Below are positions 1-8,209 of a DNA stretch of 64,000 nt, piece by piece. The stretch lies in contig NZ_JAFAIX010000005.1 of assembly GCF_019236475.1 (NCBI RefSeq), positions 62,001 through 126,000 on the forward strand. Direction: 5' to 3'. Made by a program: the position numbers and the translations under genes. Within the stretch, counting starts at the first letter, position 1; every line of letters starts with the position of its first letter. Origin of the DNA: Chitinophaga sp. Its GTDB lineage: Bacteria > Bacteroidota > Bacteroidia > Chitinophagales > Chitinophagaceae. The notes below the pieces were generated by a model. That model saw only the letters and a list, made by a program, of their open reading frames with translations. It did not search any database and was not told the origin of the DNA.

Positions 1-83
1 GAAGGCAAATGGAAGGTTAACACCTGGTCCCTGTTAAAGCCCATATTCGCATGCATGACATAGTCCAGTTGCCGATAATGTGA

Positions 84-3000
84 TTACACCTTCAGGTATT
101 CTCCTTCGAGCTGTACTACATTTTTCTCCACGTTCGCATCAATTGCTTTCAGAATTTCTGTTTTCATTTCTTCGGTCACCCGACTGAAACCGAACATACG
201 GGCAATGAAAGGCACAGCCGCTTCCGGCTGTATGGCCACTGCGTCTTTCACTACTTTCTCTAATGCTACCCCCATTTCTTCCACCGCAATGTAATTTACT
301 TTCCTTGCGGCAGAAGGCAGTTCACTACGATCTCGAACCGCCGGCGAAGGTAGATCTGAATGCCAGAGAAACTGTCCTTTTATTTTGATGCGTTTACCGG
401 CATCCGCATGACGTACAGCATGTCGCAATACTTCCCGGATACGTGGCCCTACACGCGTAACGCCTGCAGCTTCCACCATACGACGCGCCAGTTCATCAAA
501 ATGTACCGGACTTTCCACCTCTACTACCTGTTGTATCCAACTACACAATTGCCCCATGGATGCTTGATGCAATTCCTGCTCACGGATATCATCTGGTAAT
601 ACGGCTGTTTTATATAACAGGGCTTCCTCTTTAGGCGTTTCCACGGTGGTGCGCTCCATTTCCAGGTCTTCCTGAACAATAGCGACTTCTTTATCAACTG
701 CTGCTTGATAGGTTTTGGCAGACTCGATGGCCTCCACCAGCCGTTCCAACTCTGCGGCCGGATGATGGAACCAATCAGTACTCCAGATCCGATGGATATG
801 CCAGCCCATCGCTTCCAGGACTTGCTGCCTAAGTCTGTCGCGGTCCCTGGCGGAACGGGCTGAATGATAAGCAGCACCATCGCACTCTATGCCTATGAGG
901 TACCTACCTGGATATTCAGGATCTACTACAGCAAGATCAATATAAAATCCTTTGGCCCCTACCTGTTTCCGTACCTGATATCCTTTTGCAGTAAGCATGG
1001 CAGCTACATTTTCTTCGAAAGGACTATCTGCTGGCATGCCAGTTTCTGTGGTATGATTCAATCTGCCATGCTGTGCATAGTAGAGGAAATTCTTCAGGGC
1101 ATGGATACCATAACTTTTTGTTCTGTTGATATCAATATCGTCCGAGGTAATATTGGTAAATACTTCACAACGCGTTTTAGCACGCGTGATCAATACATTG
1201 AGTCGTCTTTCACCACCGTCGTTGTTGAGTGGCCCGAAAGACATAGCCACATATCCTTCCTCCGTACGCCCGTAACCGATAGAGATATAAATTACTTCTC
1301 TTTCATCCCCTTGTACGTTTTCCAGGTTCTTCACAAAAAATGGTTCATCCGCATGGCCTGTGAAGAAGCTCTCCAGTTCAGGATGTTGCTTACGTCTCGT
1401 TTCCAGGGCATTACTGATGGCCTCCCGCTGCGAAGTACTGAAGGCGACCACCCCCAAACTCTGATGTGGAAAATTTTTCGCATGCGCGATAACGGCATCG
1501 GCTACACGTTCTGCTTCCAGTGGATTGGTACGAGTTTTTCCGCGATCGTAGGAAGTATCGGGGAGATGATGAAACACAAGCCCGGCTTGTTCCTTTGTAC
1601 CAGGACTAGGGAATATTACCAGCTTGTTATCATAAAATTCGTGATTAGACAATGTAATCAAGGATTCATGACGGCTCCGGTAGTGCCAGCGCAGCATGCG
1701 TTGTGGCGCTCCCTGGGCATCACAAAGGCCAAGAATACTTTGCATATCGGCTGTCACGTTATCTTCATCATCGGATTCACTATTCAGCGAATCAAAGAAG
1801 CTGGTCGGTGGTAATTGTTTGTTGTCTCCCACTACTACCAACTGACGTCCGCGCATTATAGCACCGAGTGCGTCTACAGGTCTTACCTGGCTGGCCTCAT
1901 CGAATATCACCAAATCAAATTCCAAGGACTCTGGCGGCAGGAAATTCGCAATAGACATAGGGCTCATCATGAATACCGGCTTGATGGCCTGAATAGCCCA
2001 ACCCGCAGCCTGCATCAATTTGCGCACCGGCATATGTCGGGCTTTCTTATTGAACTCCGTTTTCAGGATGTTCATTTGTCCGCCTGCTTCTGTTTTAGGC
2101 ATCTGTTCCCAATGCTGCAATGCCACACGGACGCGGTTATACTGTAAGTTCAGTGTATCAAGTCGTTGGAACTGTCTTACTAGTTCTTCATGACTGGAGC
2201 GGTTAAACTTCCGCAGTTCAGGATGCAGTCTAACTGCTTCTTCGATCAGGTATTCATACCAACTTTTCAGCAGTGCTGTTTTCAACCATGCACTGGCATC
2301 TGGCCACGACAGCGAGGTGGTTACCAGGCATTCCAGGTTATCCTGGTGAGCAGTAGTGGCAATATTATTCCAAGCAATTGTATAGGTAATAGTAGGCAGA
2401 TGTGATAGCCATTCCTGCAAGGTTTGCTGCTGGCCGGCAAAGGAGTCCAACTGCAATGGAGACGCAGGAATACGTTGCTGTTCATCCATCTGGAGCGTAT
2501 CCAAGGTGGTACGCAGTTTATCTGCCACAACAGTTATCTGCTGACGGATATTATTTTTTTCCTGCGCGGCTCGGAGGGGATCTACTTGTCTTTGTAAACA
2601 GTCTATCACCGCAACTGAAAGGGTTCCTTGTTGAATGCGCTGATGCACATCCGTTAGGTAATCGGTCGCTTTATGTAACAGTTCCCAATTGGTGTGGAGT
2701 TTTTCCCATCGTGTACCAAAGAGGTTTTCCACCAATGTGGTATGTTCTCTCAACACCGCGTCCTGTCTTCTGCAAGACATGATATCATCCACATATTGAA
2801 GGCGGACTGCATTATCTTCCGGCAGCCCCTGCAGGCAGAGAGCGGCCAGTTGTTGTTTACTGCGGCGATAACTGCCGATGAGAAATTTATACCATTTCGA
2901 TCCGTGTGCCAACAGATTCTGACGTACCTGTAGCAGATCCTGGTCCCAAGCTTCTGGAATAAGGATGCCCTGGTATTGTTGGCGTAAGGAAGCTGCTTGT

Positions 3001-4742
3001 TGGCCAGCCTCCAGGATTTCCTGGATTTGATGTCCTTGATTGGTCCATGCAGGATGGGCTGCATTGATAGCACGGATATCAGGTTGCGCCGCTATTACTT
3101 CGCAAATATGCGCCAGGTTTTCCGCCGACGATATTTGGTGAGGAACAGGCAACTGTAACCATTCCGCCACGTTAGCGGATAATTGCTCTAGTTGCTTTAC
3201 TGTAGCCAATGTTTCCTCCAGCAGTCCTTTCACTTTTTCCTGTTCATGTGGGAGCAAACTAGTGAGGCGCGAACCTCTGAAAGGCGCGGTGGACGGCATG
3301 CCAATCATGCGCAGGCATGCTTGCATACGTTCGGCCAATGCGGTTGCTTGATTGGCACGAACCGCATTCCAGGTATTTATATCGGGAACGGATATACGTG
3401 GTAGAGGAACATTCGCTGCTTCCTTGCGGAGTTGCAGCAGATATCCGATAATTTGTTGTGGCGTGTGGCCACTATCCTGTATAGGCGTATTAATGGCGAT
3501 ACAGTAGTCGTTTAGTTCCTCACGGGTGTTGTCCAACATGGTGAGTTCCTCTTGCAGTTTGGCCACATTGGGTTTGCCCAAGTCCATTACCCGACGTAAT
3601 TCCTGATGGAGCACTTTCTTATTAGCCTTGTGACTGTGGAGTTCAAGACAGGCTTCACCGAGGTGGATATTATCCAGTCGGCGTTTCACCACTTCGAGCG
3701 CCGCGAGTTTTTCTGCTACAAACAGGACTTTTTTGCCTCTGCCAATAGCATCTGCGATGATATTGGTGATTGTCTGTGATTTCCCAGTACCTGGAGGGCC
3801 TTGAATAACAAGGTTTCTACCTTGTTGTACGGCCAGCATGGCCATGATCTGGGAGCTGTCGGCATCCACCACTTGGAAGAGTTCAGCCGCATTAGTGTCC
3901 TTATCGATGAAAGCATTCTCTGGAATCTCTGGGGAATTCTGTTGAAATCCGCCACCGAAGAGACTGGAGATTACGGGATGGTCTTCTGGTTTTTGTCCAC
4001 CGGGCCAGTTATTGCTATCCAGATCATTAAAGATCATGAATTTACCGAAGGAGAAGAAACCCAATTCGATAGCGTCGGGGATTACTTCCCATCGGGTGAA
4101 TCCGTGGATAGCTGTAGCTACACTTTTAAAATATTCGTTGATATCGACATCCTCTGCATCCGGGAATTCCGGGATATGGATACCGAATTCCGATTTCATT
4201 TTAGCTTGTAGGGAGATGTTTTCTCCTACTTCTTCCAAGGTGTATCTGAGTCGGAACCGATCACCTACGTTGCTACGATCCAGTGATACCGGAACGAGGA
4301 TGAGTGGTGCCAGTCGGGGTTCCTGACTGGATTCATTCTCAAACCACTGCAACATGCCTAGAGAAATATAGAGGATGTTCACCCCTTGTTCTTCCATGCT
4401 GGTGCGGGCAGCGTAGTAGGTATTCAGCAATTTATGCTGAAGTGTGATATTATTTTCGTTGGTCTGCAATTTGGTATCCGTGTAACCTTTTTCCAGGGCT
4501 TCCGGAGAAGGTGCGGGAGATGGCAGGTCCTGAGGACTGGCAGTCTCTCCAACGGCTCTACCGGCGAATGTCATGGCTTTATTTTCGCGTACCAGCAGGT
4601 TATATATAGCGGCAGATTGTTCCTGCACAATGTGCAGGCCTTTGCCGGTGGGTAACTTATAGTTGAGCAGGGGATTTCTGAGGCCGAGGTCCAGCAGTTC
4701 TTTGCGGGAGGCTTCCAACCTGCTTAAAATGGATCCGATCAT
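84..4742 (-). CDS. DUF4011 / SF1 helicase / Vsr-like endonuclease / DUF3320 giant protein
   Basis: A 1552-residue cytoplasmic protein. Order of parts: a DUF4011-like N-terminal region (about 5-230); an SF1 helicase core with Walker A GPPGTGKS at 315-322, a Walker B-type VIFDEAS near 945 followed by a GDNKQLPPT motif, and late helicase motifs QGDERE and NVLITRAKTR near 1145-1190; a Vsr/DUF559-like nuclease fold near 1240-1320 with IECDG-AYHS; and a DUF3320-like C-terminus (about 1380-1450). From family knowledge, proteins joining DUF4011, helicase and Vsr-like nuclease are candidate single-gene anti-phage factors; here that role is inferred, not shown. The gene stands alone, at the edge of an AT-rich accessory zone. 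All helicase motifs look intact. The ATG at the 5' end gives the expected N-terminus starting with a conserved-looking helix and RNPLLNY. A DNA repair helicase is the alternative. Confidence 0.9.
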   Translation of the reverse strand: MIGSILSRLEASRKELLDLGLRNPLLNYKLPTGKGLHIVQEQSAAIYNLLVRENKAMTFAGRAVGETASPQDLPSPAPSPEALEKGYTDTKLQTNENNITLQHKLLNTYYAARTSMEEQGVNILYISLGMLQWFENESSQEPRLAPLILVPVSLDRSNVGDRFRLRYTLEEVGENISLQAKMKSEFGIHIPEFPDAEDVDINEYFKSVATAIHGFTRWEVIPDAIELGFFSFGKFMIFNDLDSNNWPGGQKPEDHPVISSLFGGGFQQNSPEIPENAFIDKDTNAAELFQVVDADSSQIMAMLAVQQGRNLVIQGPPGTGKSQTITNIIADAIGRGKKVLFVAEKLAALEVVKRRLDNIHLGEACLELHSHKANKKVLHQELRRVMDLGKPNVAKLQEELTMLDNTREELNDYCIAINTPIQDSGHTPQQIIGYLLQLRKEAANVPLPRISVPDINTWNAVRANQATALAERMQACLRMIGMPSTAPFRGSRLTSLLPHEQEKVKGLLEETLATVKQLEQLSANVAEWLQLPVPHQISSAENLAHICEVIAAQPDIRAINAAHPAWTNQGHQIQEILEAGQQAASLRQQYQGILIPEAWDQDLLQVRQNLLAHGSKWYKFLIGSYRRSKQQLAALCLQGLPEDNAVRLQYVDDIMSCRRQDAVLREHTTLVENLFGTRWEKLHTNWELLHKATDYLTDVHQRIQQGTLSVAVIDCLQRQVDPLRAAQEKNNIRQQITVVADKLRTTLDTLQMDEQQRIPASPLQLDSFAGQQQTLQEWLSHLPTITYTIAWNNIATTAHQDNLECLVTTSLSWPDASAWLKTALLKSWYEYLIEEAVRLHPELRKFNRSSHEELVRQFQRLDTLNLQYNRVRVALQHWEQMPKTEAGGQMNILKTEFNKKARHMPVRKLMQAAGWAIQAIKPVFMMSPMSIANFLPPESLEFDLVIFDEASQVRPVDALGAIMRGRQLVVVGDNKQLPPTSFFDSLNSESDDEDNVTADMQSILGLCDAQGAPQRMLRWHYRSRHESLITLSNHEFYDNKLVIFPSPGTKEQAGLVFHHLPDTSYDRGKTRTNPLEAERVADAVIAHAKNFPHQSLGVVAFSTSQREAISNALETRRKQHPELESFFTGHADEPFFVKNLENVQGDEREVIYISIGYGRTEEGYVAMSFGPLNNDGGERRLNVLITRAKTRCEVFTNITSDDIDINRTKSYGIHALKNFLYYAQHGRLNHTTETGMPADSPFEENVAAMLTAKGYQVRKQVGAKGFYIDLAVVDPEYPGRYLIGIECDGAAYHSARSARDRDRLRQQVLEAMGWHIHRIWSTDWFHHPAAELERLVEAIESAKTYQAAVDKEVAIVQEDLEMERTTVETPKEEALLYKTAVLPDDIREQELHQASMGQLCSWIQQVVEVESPVHFDELARRMVEAAGVTRVGPRIREVLRHAVRHADAGKRIKIKGQFLWHSDLPSPAVRDRSELPSAARKVNYIAVEEMGVALEKVVKDAVAIQPEAAVPFIARMFGFSRVTEEMKTEILKAIDANVEKNVVQLEGEYLKV

Positions 4743-4819
4743 AACAGCAGTGAGAAACTGTAAAAATATGGTTTATTTCCTAAAACGGGGAAGAGTATAC
4801 GTGCAGTATGTGGAAGTCC

Positions 4820-4853
4820 ATAAAATAAATAAGGCAGCGAGGTTTCGCTGCCT
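4820..4853 (-). terminator. Rho-independent terminator of the 71-aa gene
   Basis: The stem AGGCAGCGA/TCGCTGCCT (4832-4853) with a GGTT loop is followed on the minus strand by a T-rich tail. It lies just past the stop of the small gene ending at 4870. Confidence 0.6.
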
Positions 4854-4869
4854 GGTGATCGTGTGAATA

Positions 4870-5085
4870 TTAAGCCGGATCTGGCACTTCCCAGAGGGGG
4901 TAGGTGATGCCTAGCCATACGCAGAGCATAATTGGCGGGCGTTTCAGATAAAGTTGTTTCTCTTCCTCTGTCAGTCCAGGATTCTCCAGAATATAATTCT
5001 TACTTCTCGGATTTTTTGGATCCGTTATAGCTGCTGCTTTACGTTGCTTTCGTTTAATATACCATTTCACAAATCTGCGATACAT
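4870..5085 (-). CDS. small basic protein of unknown function (copy 1)
   Basis: A 71-aa protein I do not recognise. It opens MYRRFVKWYIKRKQ, is lysine/arginine rich in the first 30 residues, and ends with a hydrophobic, tryptophan-containing segment (PPIMLCVWLGITYPLWEV). No signal peptide is evident. The gene is credible because a second, diverged copy lies immediately upstream at 5134-5320 with matching start and end segments, so the protein sequence has been under some constraint. It is followed by a hairpin terminator at 4820-4853. Function unknown; the pairing suggests a tandem duplication inside the accessory zone. Confidence 0.6.
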   Translation of the reverse strand: MYRRFVKWYIKRKQRKAAAITDPKNPRSKNYILENPGLTEEEKQLYLKRPPIMLCVWLGITYPLWEVPDPA

Positions 5086-5133
5086 AAAGAAATAATTTAT
5101 TGTTAATAAAAATGGATGTTGATTAGAATGGAA

Positions 5134-5320
5134 TTAAATCAGTCTTGTAATTTCTTCTTCAAGGACTTCCCACATTGGATAATCTATGCCCAACCATATG
5201 CAATGCATCATAGGTGGATTCAGAAATGAGTTTTTTACTCCTCGGATTAAACAGGTTATCCATTTGGGCAATTTTCATTTGCTGTCTTTTGATATACCAT
5301 TTAACGAATCTGCGATACAT
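5134..5320 (-). pseudogene. frameshifted duplicate of the 71-aa gene (copy 2)
   Basis: The minus strand from 5320 encodes MYRRFVKWYIKR, nearly identical to copy 1, through NPRSK. The reading then leaves the family frame at a run of six A's (about 5230-5235). Read as is, it makes 53 residues and stops at 5159. With one A removed the frame continues to PPMMHCIWLGIDYPMWEV and a TAA at 5134, closely matching the end of copy 1 and giving 61 residues. Relative to copy 1 about 15 central residues are also missing. This is either a decayed duplicate, a sequencing indel in a homopolymer, or a slippage-controlled gene. Confidence 0.7.
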
Positions 5321-5331
5321 AATTTACTCTT

Positions 5332-5865
5332 CTACCTATTAAAAAAATGTAAACAAATACAAGTAACAAATAACAATACAGCCACCGCCGTCAAAAATAA
5401 ATCAGCAATATAGCATCTTCGCTTCCAATGCATTTGCAAATAAGTTTCATTTGCCAGCCGCTCCAATTCAAAAATATAAGCCTTGATCAACTGGCGATCT
5501 ATAACATCCGACAATGCAATTTGAGCTTTTGGAACTGCGTCTTCTAAGGATTTCTTCAATACGATTGAATAATCAGAAGGTTTAGTGATAGCAAATTCAT
5601 CTTCAGGAAATAAAAGTAAAAATGTAAGTACTACAGAGCCCAAATAAAATAATGCAAATACTGTGAATAAAAATAATAATAGCTTATTAGTAGGCCCAAC
5701 ATCTATCACATCTTTACATACTGGTAGTAGAAAAGCTGATATCGCCGAGTAAATCACAATCATCACGGTGAACTTACTACTGAACTGTTGACTGGCAGCT
5801 AAATATTCTGCACATCTCTTTTCATTTACCTCTATGAGGTAGTCGTTACTGTAAAATGATTTCAT
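5332..5865 (-). CDS. three-TM membrane protein of unknown function
   Basis: A 177-residue protein from the ATG at 5865; a longer reading from 5961 is possible but would start inside an inverted repeat and upstream of the likely promoter. Predicted membrane helices are at about 31-49, 61-86 and 151-173, the middle being a mostly helical charged region of about 65 residues with a run ending KRR just before TM3. The topology (short N-terminal helix, two TMs, soluble helical section, last TM) recalls small membrane effectors such as SLATT or Pycsar-type TM proteins, but I see no diagnostic motif, so this is only an analogy. A -7 box TACATTTG sits at 5890-5897. The gene diverges from an acidic hypothetical gene. 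Confidence 0.65.
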   Translation of the reverse strand: MKSFYSNDYLIEVNEKRCAEYLAASQQFSSKFTVMIVIYSAISAFLLPVCKDVIDVGPTNKLLLFLFTVFALFYLGSVVLTFLLLFPEDEFAITKPSDYSIVLKKSLEDAVPKAQIALSDVIDRQLIKAYIFELERLANETYLQMHWKRRCYIADLFLTAVAVLLFVTCICLHFFNR

Positions 5866-5889
5866 AATTTGGGTTAATTTATTTACGAT

Positions 5890-5897
5890 CAAATGTA
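5890..5897 (-). promoter_or_regulatory. -7 promoter box of the three-TM gene
   Basis: TACATTTG on the minus strand fits the Bacteroidota -7 consensus TAnnTTTG and puts the transcript start near 5884, about 19 nt before the ATG at 5865. No TTTG -33 box is visible at the usual distance; repeated TGTTCATT boxes lie there and further upstream instead. Confidence 0.5.
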
Positions 5898-5920
5898 GGG
5901 GGATACAAGCAAGATCATGC

Positions 5921-6001
5921 TGTTCATTTCTGTTCATTTTCAATGATCTGTTCATTATCATTCACGATGATTCGCGTTGTCAGCATGATAATGAACAGAT
6001 C
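5921..6001. promoter_or_regulatory. TGTTCATT box cluster with a 17-bp inverted repeat
   Basis: TGTTCATT occurs at 5921-5928, 5931-5938 and 5949-5956 and inverted at 5990-5997. The third and fourth copies are embedded in a perfect 17-bp inverted repeat (5945-5961 and 5985-6001, 23-nt spacer). The cluster lies between two divergent genes and upstream of a -7 box that lacks a -33 box, as expected for an activator-dependent control region. The regulator is unknown. Confidence 0.55.
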
Positions 6002-6112
6002 AAAATAAAAAGTAGATTTTCATTTTCGTATATACAATCACGTTTGTTATTAATAAGTATCTTCGTTGGAAATGAAAAGTTTTTTCCAAAAAAAAATAAA
6101 CAGCTAGTAACA

Positions 6113-6646
6113 ATGAAATCTGAAACATACTTTCATGAGGATGACTATAACCAAGTGGAAATAGTTCCTGAACAAAATTTTGCTAGTGCCCAAAGGCAGA
6201 TGGATAGTTTTCCTCCACAGGAAGAAGGAGTAATGGGATTCAGTAGCATCGTTGTCAGGGACGAGACACCCATAAACATCAGCGAATTAAAAATCGATGC
6301 AGCTCTACTCAATAATTACCTTACCTCACACAGCACGCAAGTATTCGACGTTGTTAAAACAGGGTACGGCAGTTATGTGGAAATAGTGAATAATGCGGTA
6401 GCTTATGGGTTTGATAAACTAGCAATAGTAGTTGAATCAACGGATAGTATTGTTAAAAATTTATTTTTGATAGATTATTACCCTCCCAAAGAAAAAATCT
6501 GTCAACCTATATTGCCTGTATTACATGACCTAGGCACTAAGCATTCCCTCATATTGGTCGATTGGAATGCATGGAACATTATCCGATTAAATGATATAGC
6601 AGCAGTTAATAATTACCTCGAAGAGGTATTTGATCGGGAGGAGTAG
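6113..6646 (+). CDS. acidic hypothetical protein, immunity-like
   Basis: 177 residues from the ATG at 6113 (an upstream in-frame ATG at 6044 adds an unlikely lysine/phenylalanine-rich leader). It begins MKSETYFHEDDYNQVEIVP and is strongly acidic, without signal peptide or membrane helix. I do not know a named family. Small acidic soluble proteins with a YFHEDDY-type opening are, as I recall, seen in bacteroidete polymorphic-toxin neighbourhoods, so an immunity role is a guess. No toxin gene lies next to it. It diverges from the membrane protein gene across the TGTTCATT cluster, so the two may share control. Confidence 0.6.
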   Translation: MKSETYFHEDDYNQVEIVPEQNFASAQRQMDSFPPQEEGVMGFSSIVVRDETPINISELKIDAALLNNYLTSHSTQVFDVVKTGYGSYVEIVNNAVAYGFDKLAIVVESTDSIVKNLFLIDYYPPKEKICQPILPVLHDLGTKHSLILVDWNAWNIIRLNDIAAVNNYLEEVFDREE

Positions 6647-6659
6647 ATTAGTGAGTAAA

Positions 6660-7187
6660 TTAGATTCCTGACAATTTCCCCAATTCTTTCTCATACAAAT
6701 TATTTAATCCATGGGGCATTCGCTTCTCTCCCACGTGCTGGAATCCCTGGCTTTCATAGTAATTACAAAGCCATTTATTGGCTGCATCACAATCCAGGCG
6801 AAAAAGATGAATACCTTGCTGTATTAGACCATCCGCTATATAGTTCAGCATCGCAGTGCCCAAATTCGCTCCTGCAAATTGTTTTCTGACTACCAGTGAA
6901 TGAACATATCCGGCTTTTTCAGTTTGTTCTCCCCAATATAGTTGATCATTGTAAGAGAGACGATACATTCCCATCACTTCACTGGCATCGTTTTCCACAA
7001 AGAAAAATTCCTGATTATTTAACCCCTCTTCAATCCAGGCGATATTTTCCGGCTTTGGTTGTAACCAGACATGCCATTGCTCCAGCCCTTTCTGCTGAAG
7101 GGCAGTTGCGGCTTCTTTCAACAATTGAAGGACTAGTGAAAGTTCATCTGCATGTACTTTACGGATATAAAACGGATACATTATCAA
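6660..7187 (-). CDS. GNAT-family N-acetyltransferase
   Basis: 175 residues, cytoplasmic. The acetyl-CoA-binding region is visible as VHSLVVRKQFAGANLGTAML (about 95-114), followed by the helix and the strand LFRLDCDAANKWLCNYYESQGF, which is the usual GNAT motif B. An ATG two codons downstream (7181) is an alternative start. Substrate unknown: GNAT proteins transfer the acetyl group of acetyl-CoA to amines of small molecules or proteins. It converges with the upstream plus-strand gene, 13 nt apart, with no clear terminator between them. Confidence 0.85.
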   Translation of the reverse strand: MIMYPFYIRKVHADELSLVLQLLKEAATALQQKGLEQWHVWLQPKPENIAWIEEGLNNQEFFFVENDASEVMGMYRLSYNDQLYWGEQTEKAGYVHSLVVRKQFAGANLGTAMLNYIADGLIQQGIHLFRLDCDAANKWLCNYYESQGFQHVGEKRMPHGLNNLYEKELGKLSGI

Positions 7188-7318
7188 ATAATTATTGTTT
7201 AGGGAGACGACAACTGCACTGACTGATTTAGTTCATTGTAGCTCGGCAAATGTATACTTTTTAGCAAAAGGACTAAATGGACTGCTCCTTTGAGATCTAG
7301 GTCATTATTTCTTTCCTA

Positions 7319-7687
7319 TCATAATTTTTCAATTCTGAACTCCTCGTTATCTGTAGGAATCTGAGACACTTTGCCCTGATTGCCATTTTTATCGATTAAA
7401 ATCCAGGCAAATGGATTAATATCTTCATCACTAATAATAATATCAACATTCCAGTATTTAGTGCAAAAGATAGCCAGGGCTAAATAATCAATATAAATTT
7501 TAGTATATATATGTAAATCAATACTGACATCGCCTTCCATTAAAACACATTCCAATAACACATCCTTATTAGATGGTGTTGCATTGTCAACCCAATCGAT
7601 GGAATAAGCACCATCAAAATAGGTATTTACACCTTCCCATATTGCTGCTTTATTAATATGGTTTTTAATGAAAAAGCTATACATCAC
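7319..7687 (-). CDS. small acidic hypothetical protein
   Basis: 122 residues, acidic, no signal peptide. No family recognised. Predicted alternating strands in the middle (VLLECVLMEGDVSIDLHIYTKIYIDYLALAIF) suggest a compact alpha/beta domain. It sits 30 nt downstream of the 89-aa gene on the same strand, so the two are probably cotranscribed. Size, acidity and neighbourhood fit an orphan immunity protein, but nothing in the sequence proves it. Confidence 0.5.
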   Translation of the reverse strand: MMYSFFIKNHINKAAIWEGVNTYFDGAYSIDWVDNATPSNKDVLLECVLMEGDVSIDLHIYTKIYIDYLALAIFCTKYWNVDIIISDEDINPFAWILIDKNGNQGKVSQIPTDNEEFRIEKL

Positions 7688-7717
7688 AGTTTAATTGATT
7701 AATTAATTGGTATCTTA

Positions 7718-7987
7718 TTAATTCGAATCATACTTCAACTTATAGTATTTTACCAAAACTTTAATCACAGCATTTTTTAGGGAAGAATCATCCATTCGAA
7801 TATGAGTATTATCCAAAGATGGAATGGTGACAACTACCGTATAATGGCTACTTTCTCTTAGCCCATCGAACTTAATAAGACCTATATCCCCATTGTCTTT
7901 AATCACTTCAAAACAATTCATTAACGCTTCTAATGTTACCATTTCAATTGGTTTATCAATGATTTCTCTCAAAATTTCTTTCATCAT
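7718..7987 (-). CDS. small hypothetical protein
   Basis: 89 residues, soluble, no recognised family. It starts at either of two adjacent methionines (MMKEILREIIDKP). The centre reads as beta strands (HYTVVVTIP) with a helical end. It is the upstream member of a likely two-gene unit with the 122-aa gene. Just upstream lies the tRNA-like debris at 8023-8190, so its promoter region is atypical. Confidence 0.5.
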   Translation of the reverse strand: MMKEILREIIDKPIEMVTLEALMNCFEVIKDNGDIGLIKFDGLRESSHYTVVVTIPSLDNTHIRMDDSSLKNAVIKVLVKYYKLKYDSN

Positions 7988-8022
7988 CCTTTTTTTATTA
8001 TTTTAGAATAGCAGTGGTAGTT

Positions 8023-8078
8023 TCAGGTTATTGAGTCAGGGAATCTGATATGGGGTTCGATTCCCATCAGCTCCACAA
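8023..8078 (+). other. tmRNA/tRNA 3'-end-like fragment
   Basis: GGGGTTCGATTCCCATCAGC followed by TCCACAA reads as a T-arm (stem ATGGG/CCCAT, 8050-8067) plus a 3' acceptor strand ending CAGCTCCACAA, the usual ending of bacterial tmRNA. No matching 5' half precedes it, so it is a remnant or an attachment-site scar and not a working RNA. Confidence 0.55.
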
Positions 8079-8111
8079 CATTCAGATTGGATTCCTGTTC
8101 TGGAAACGTAG

Positions 8112-8190
8112 GCCCACTGATTAAGAGTCGGATGACCGTGCGAAAGAGGAGATTCGAACCCTCCCCCCCAGGTGGGAGTTGAACGCACAC
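8112..8190 (-). other. cluster of decayed tRNA-like fragments
   Basis: On the minus strand there are, in order, GTGTGCGTTCAACTCCCACC (8171-8190), a second T-arm plus acceptor-like piece GAGGGTTCGAATCTCCTC (about 8148-8165), and an anticodon-arm-like piece with loop CTCTTAA (within 8117-8131). None forms a full cloverleaf and the stems are partly mispaired. It reads as debris of two or more tRNA genes. Confidence 0.5.
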
Positions 8191-8209
8191 TGTATACCCT
8201 CTTTATAAT

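Noticed and set aside
864..1814. A 316-codon plus frame opposite the DUF4011 helicase
   Set aside because: Antisense to helicase and nuclease motifs; sequence without domain pattern.
8023..8190. Functional tRNA or tmRNA genes
   Set aside because: No complete cloverleaf; only T-arm and acceptor-like or anticodon-arm pieces exist.
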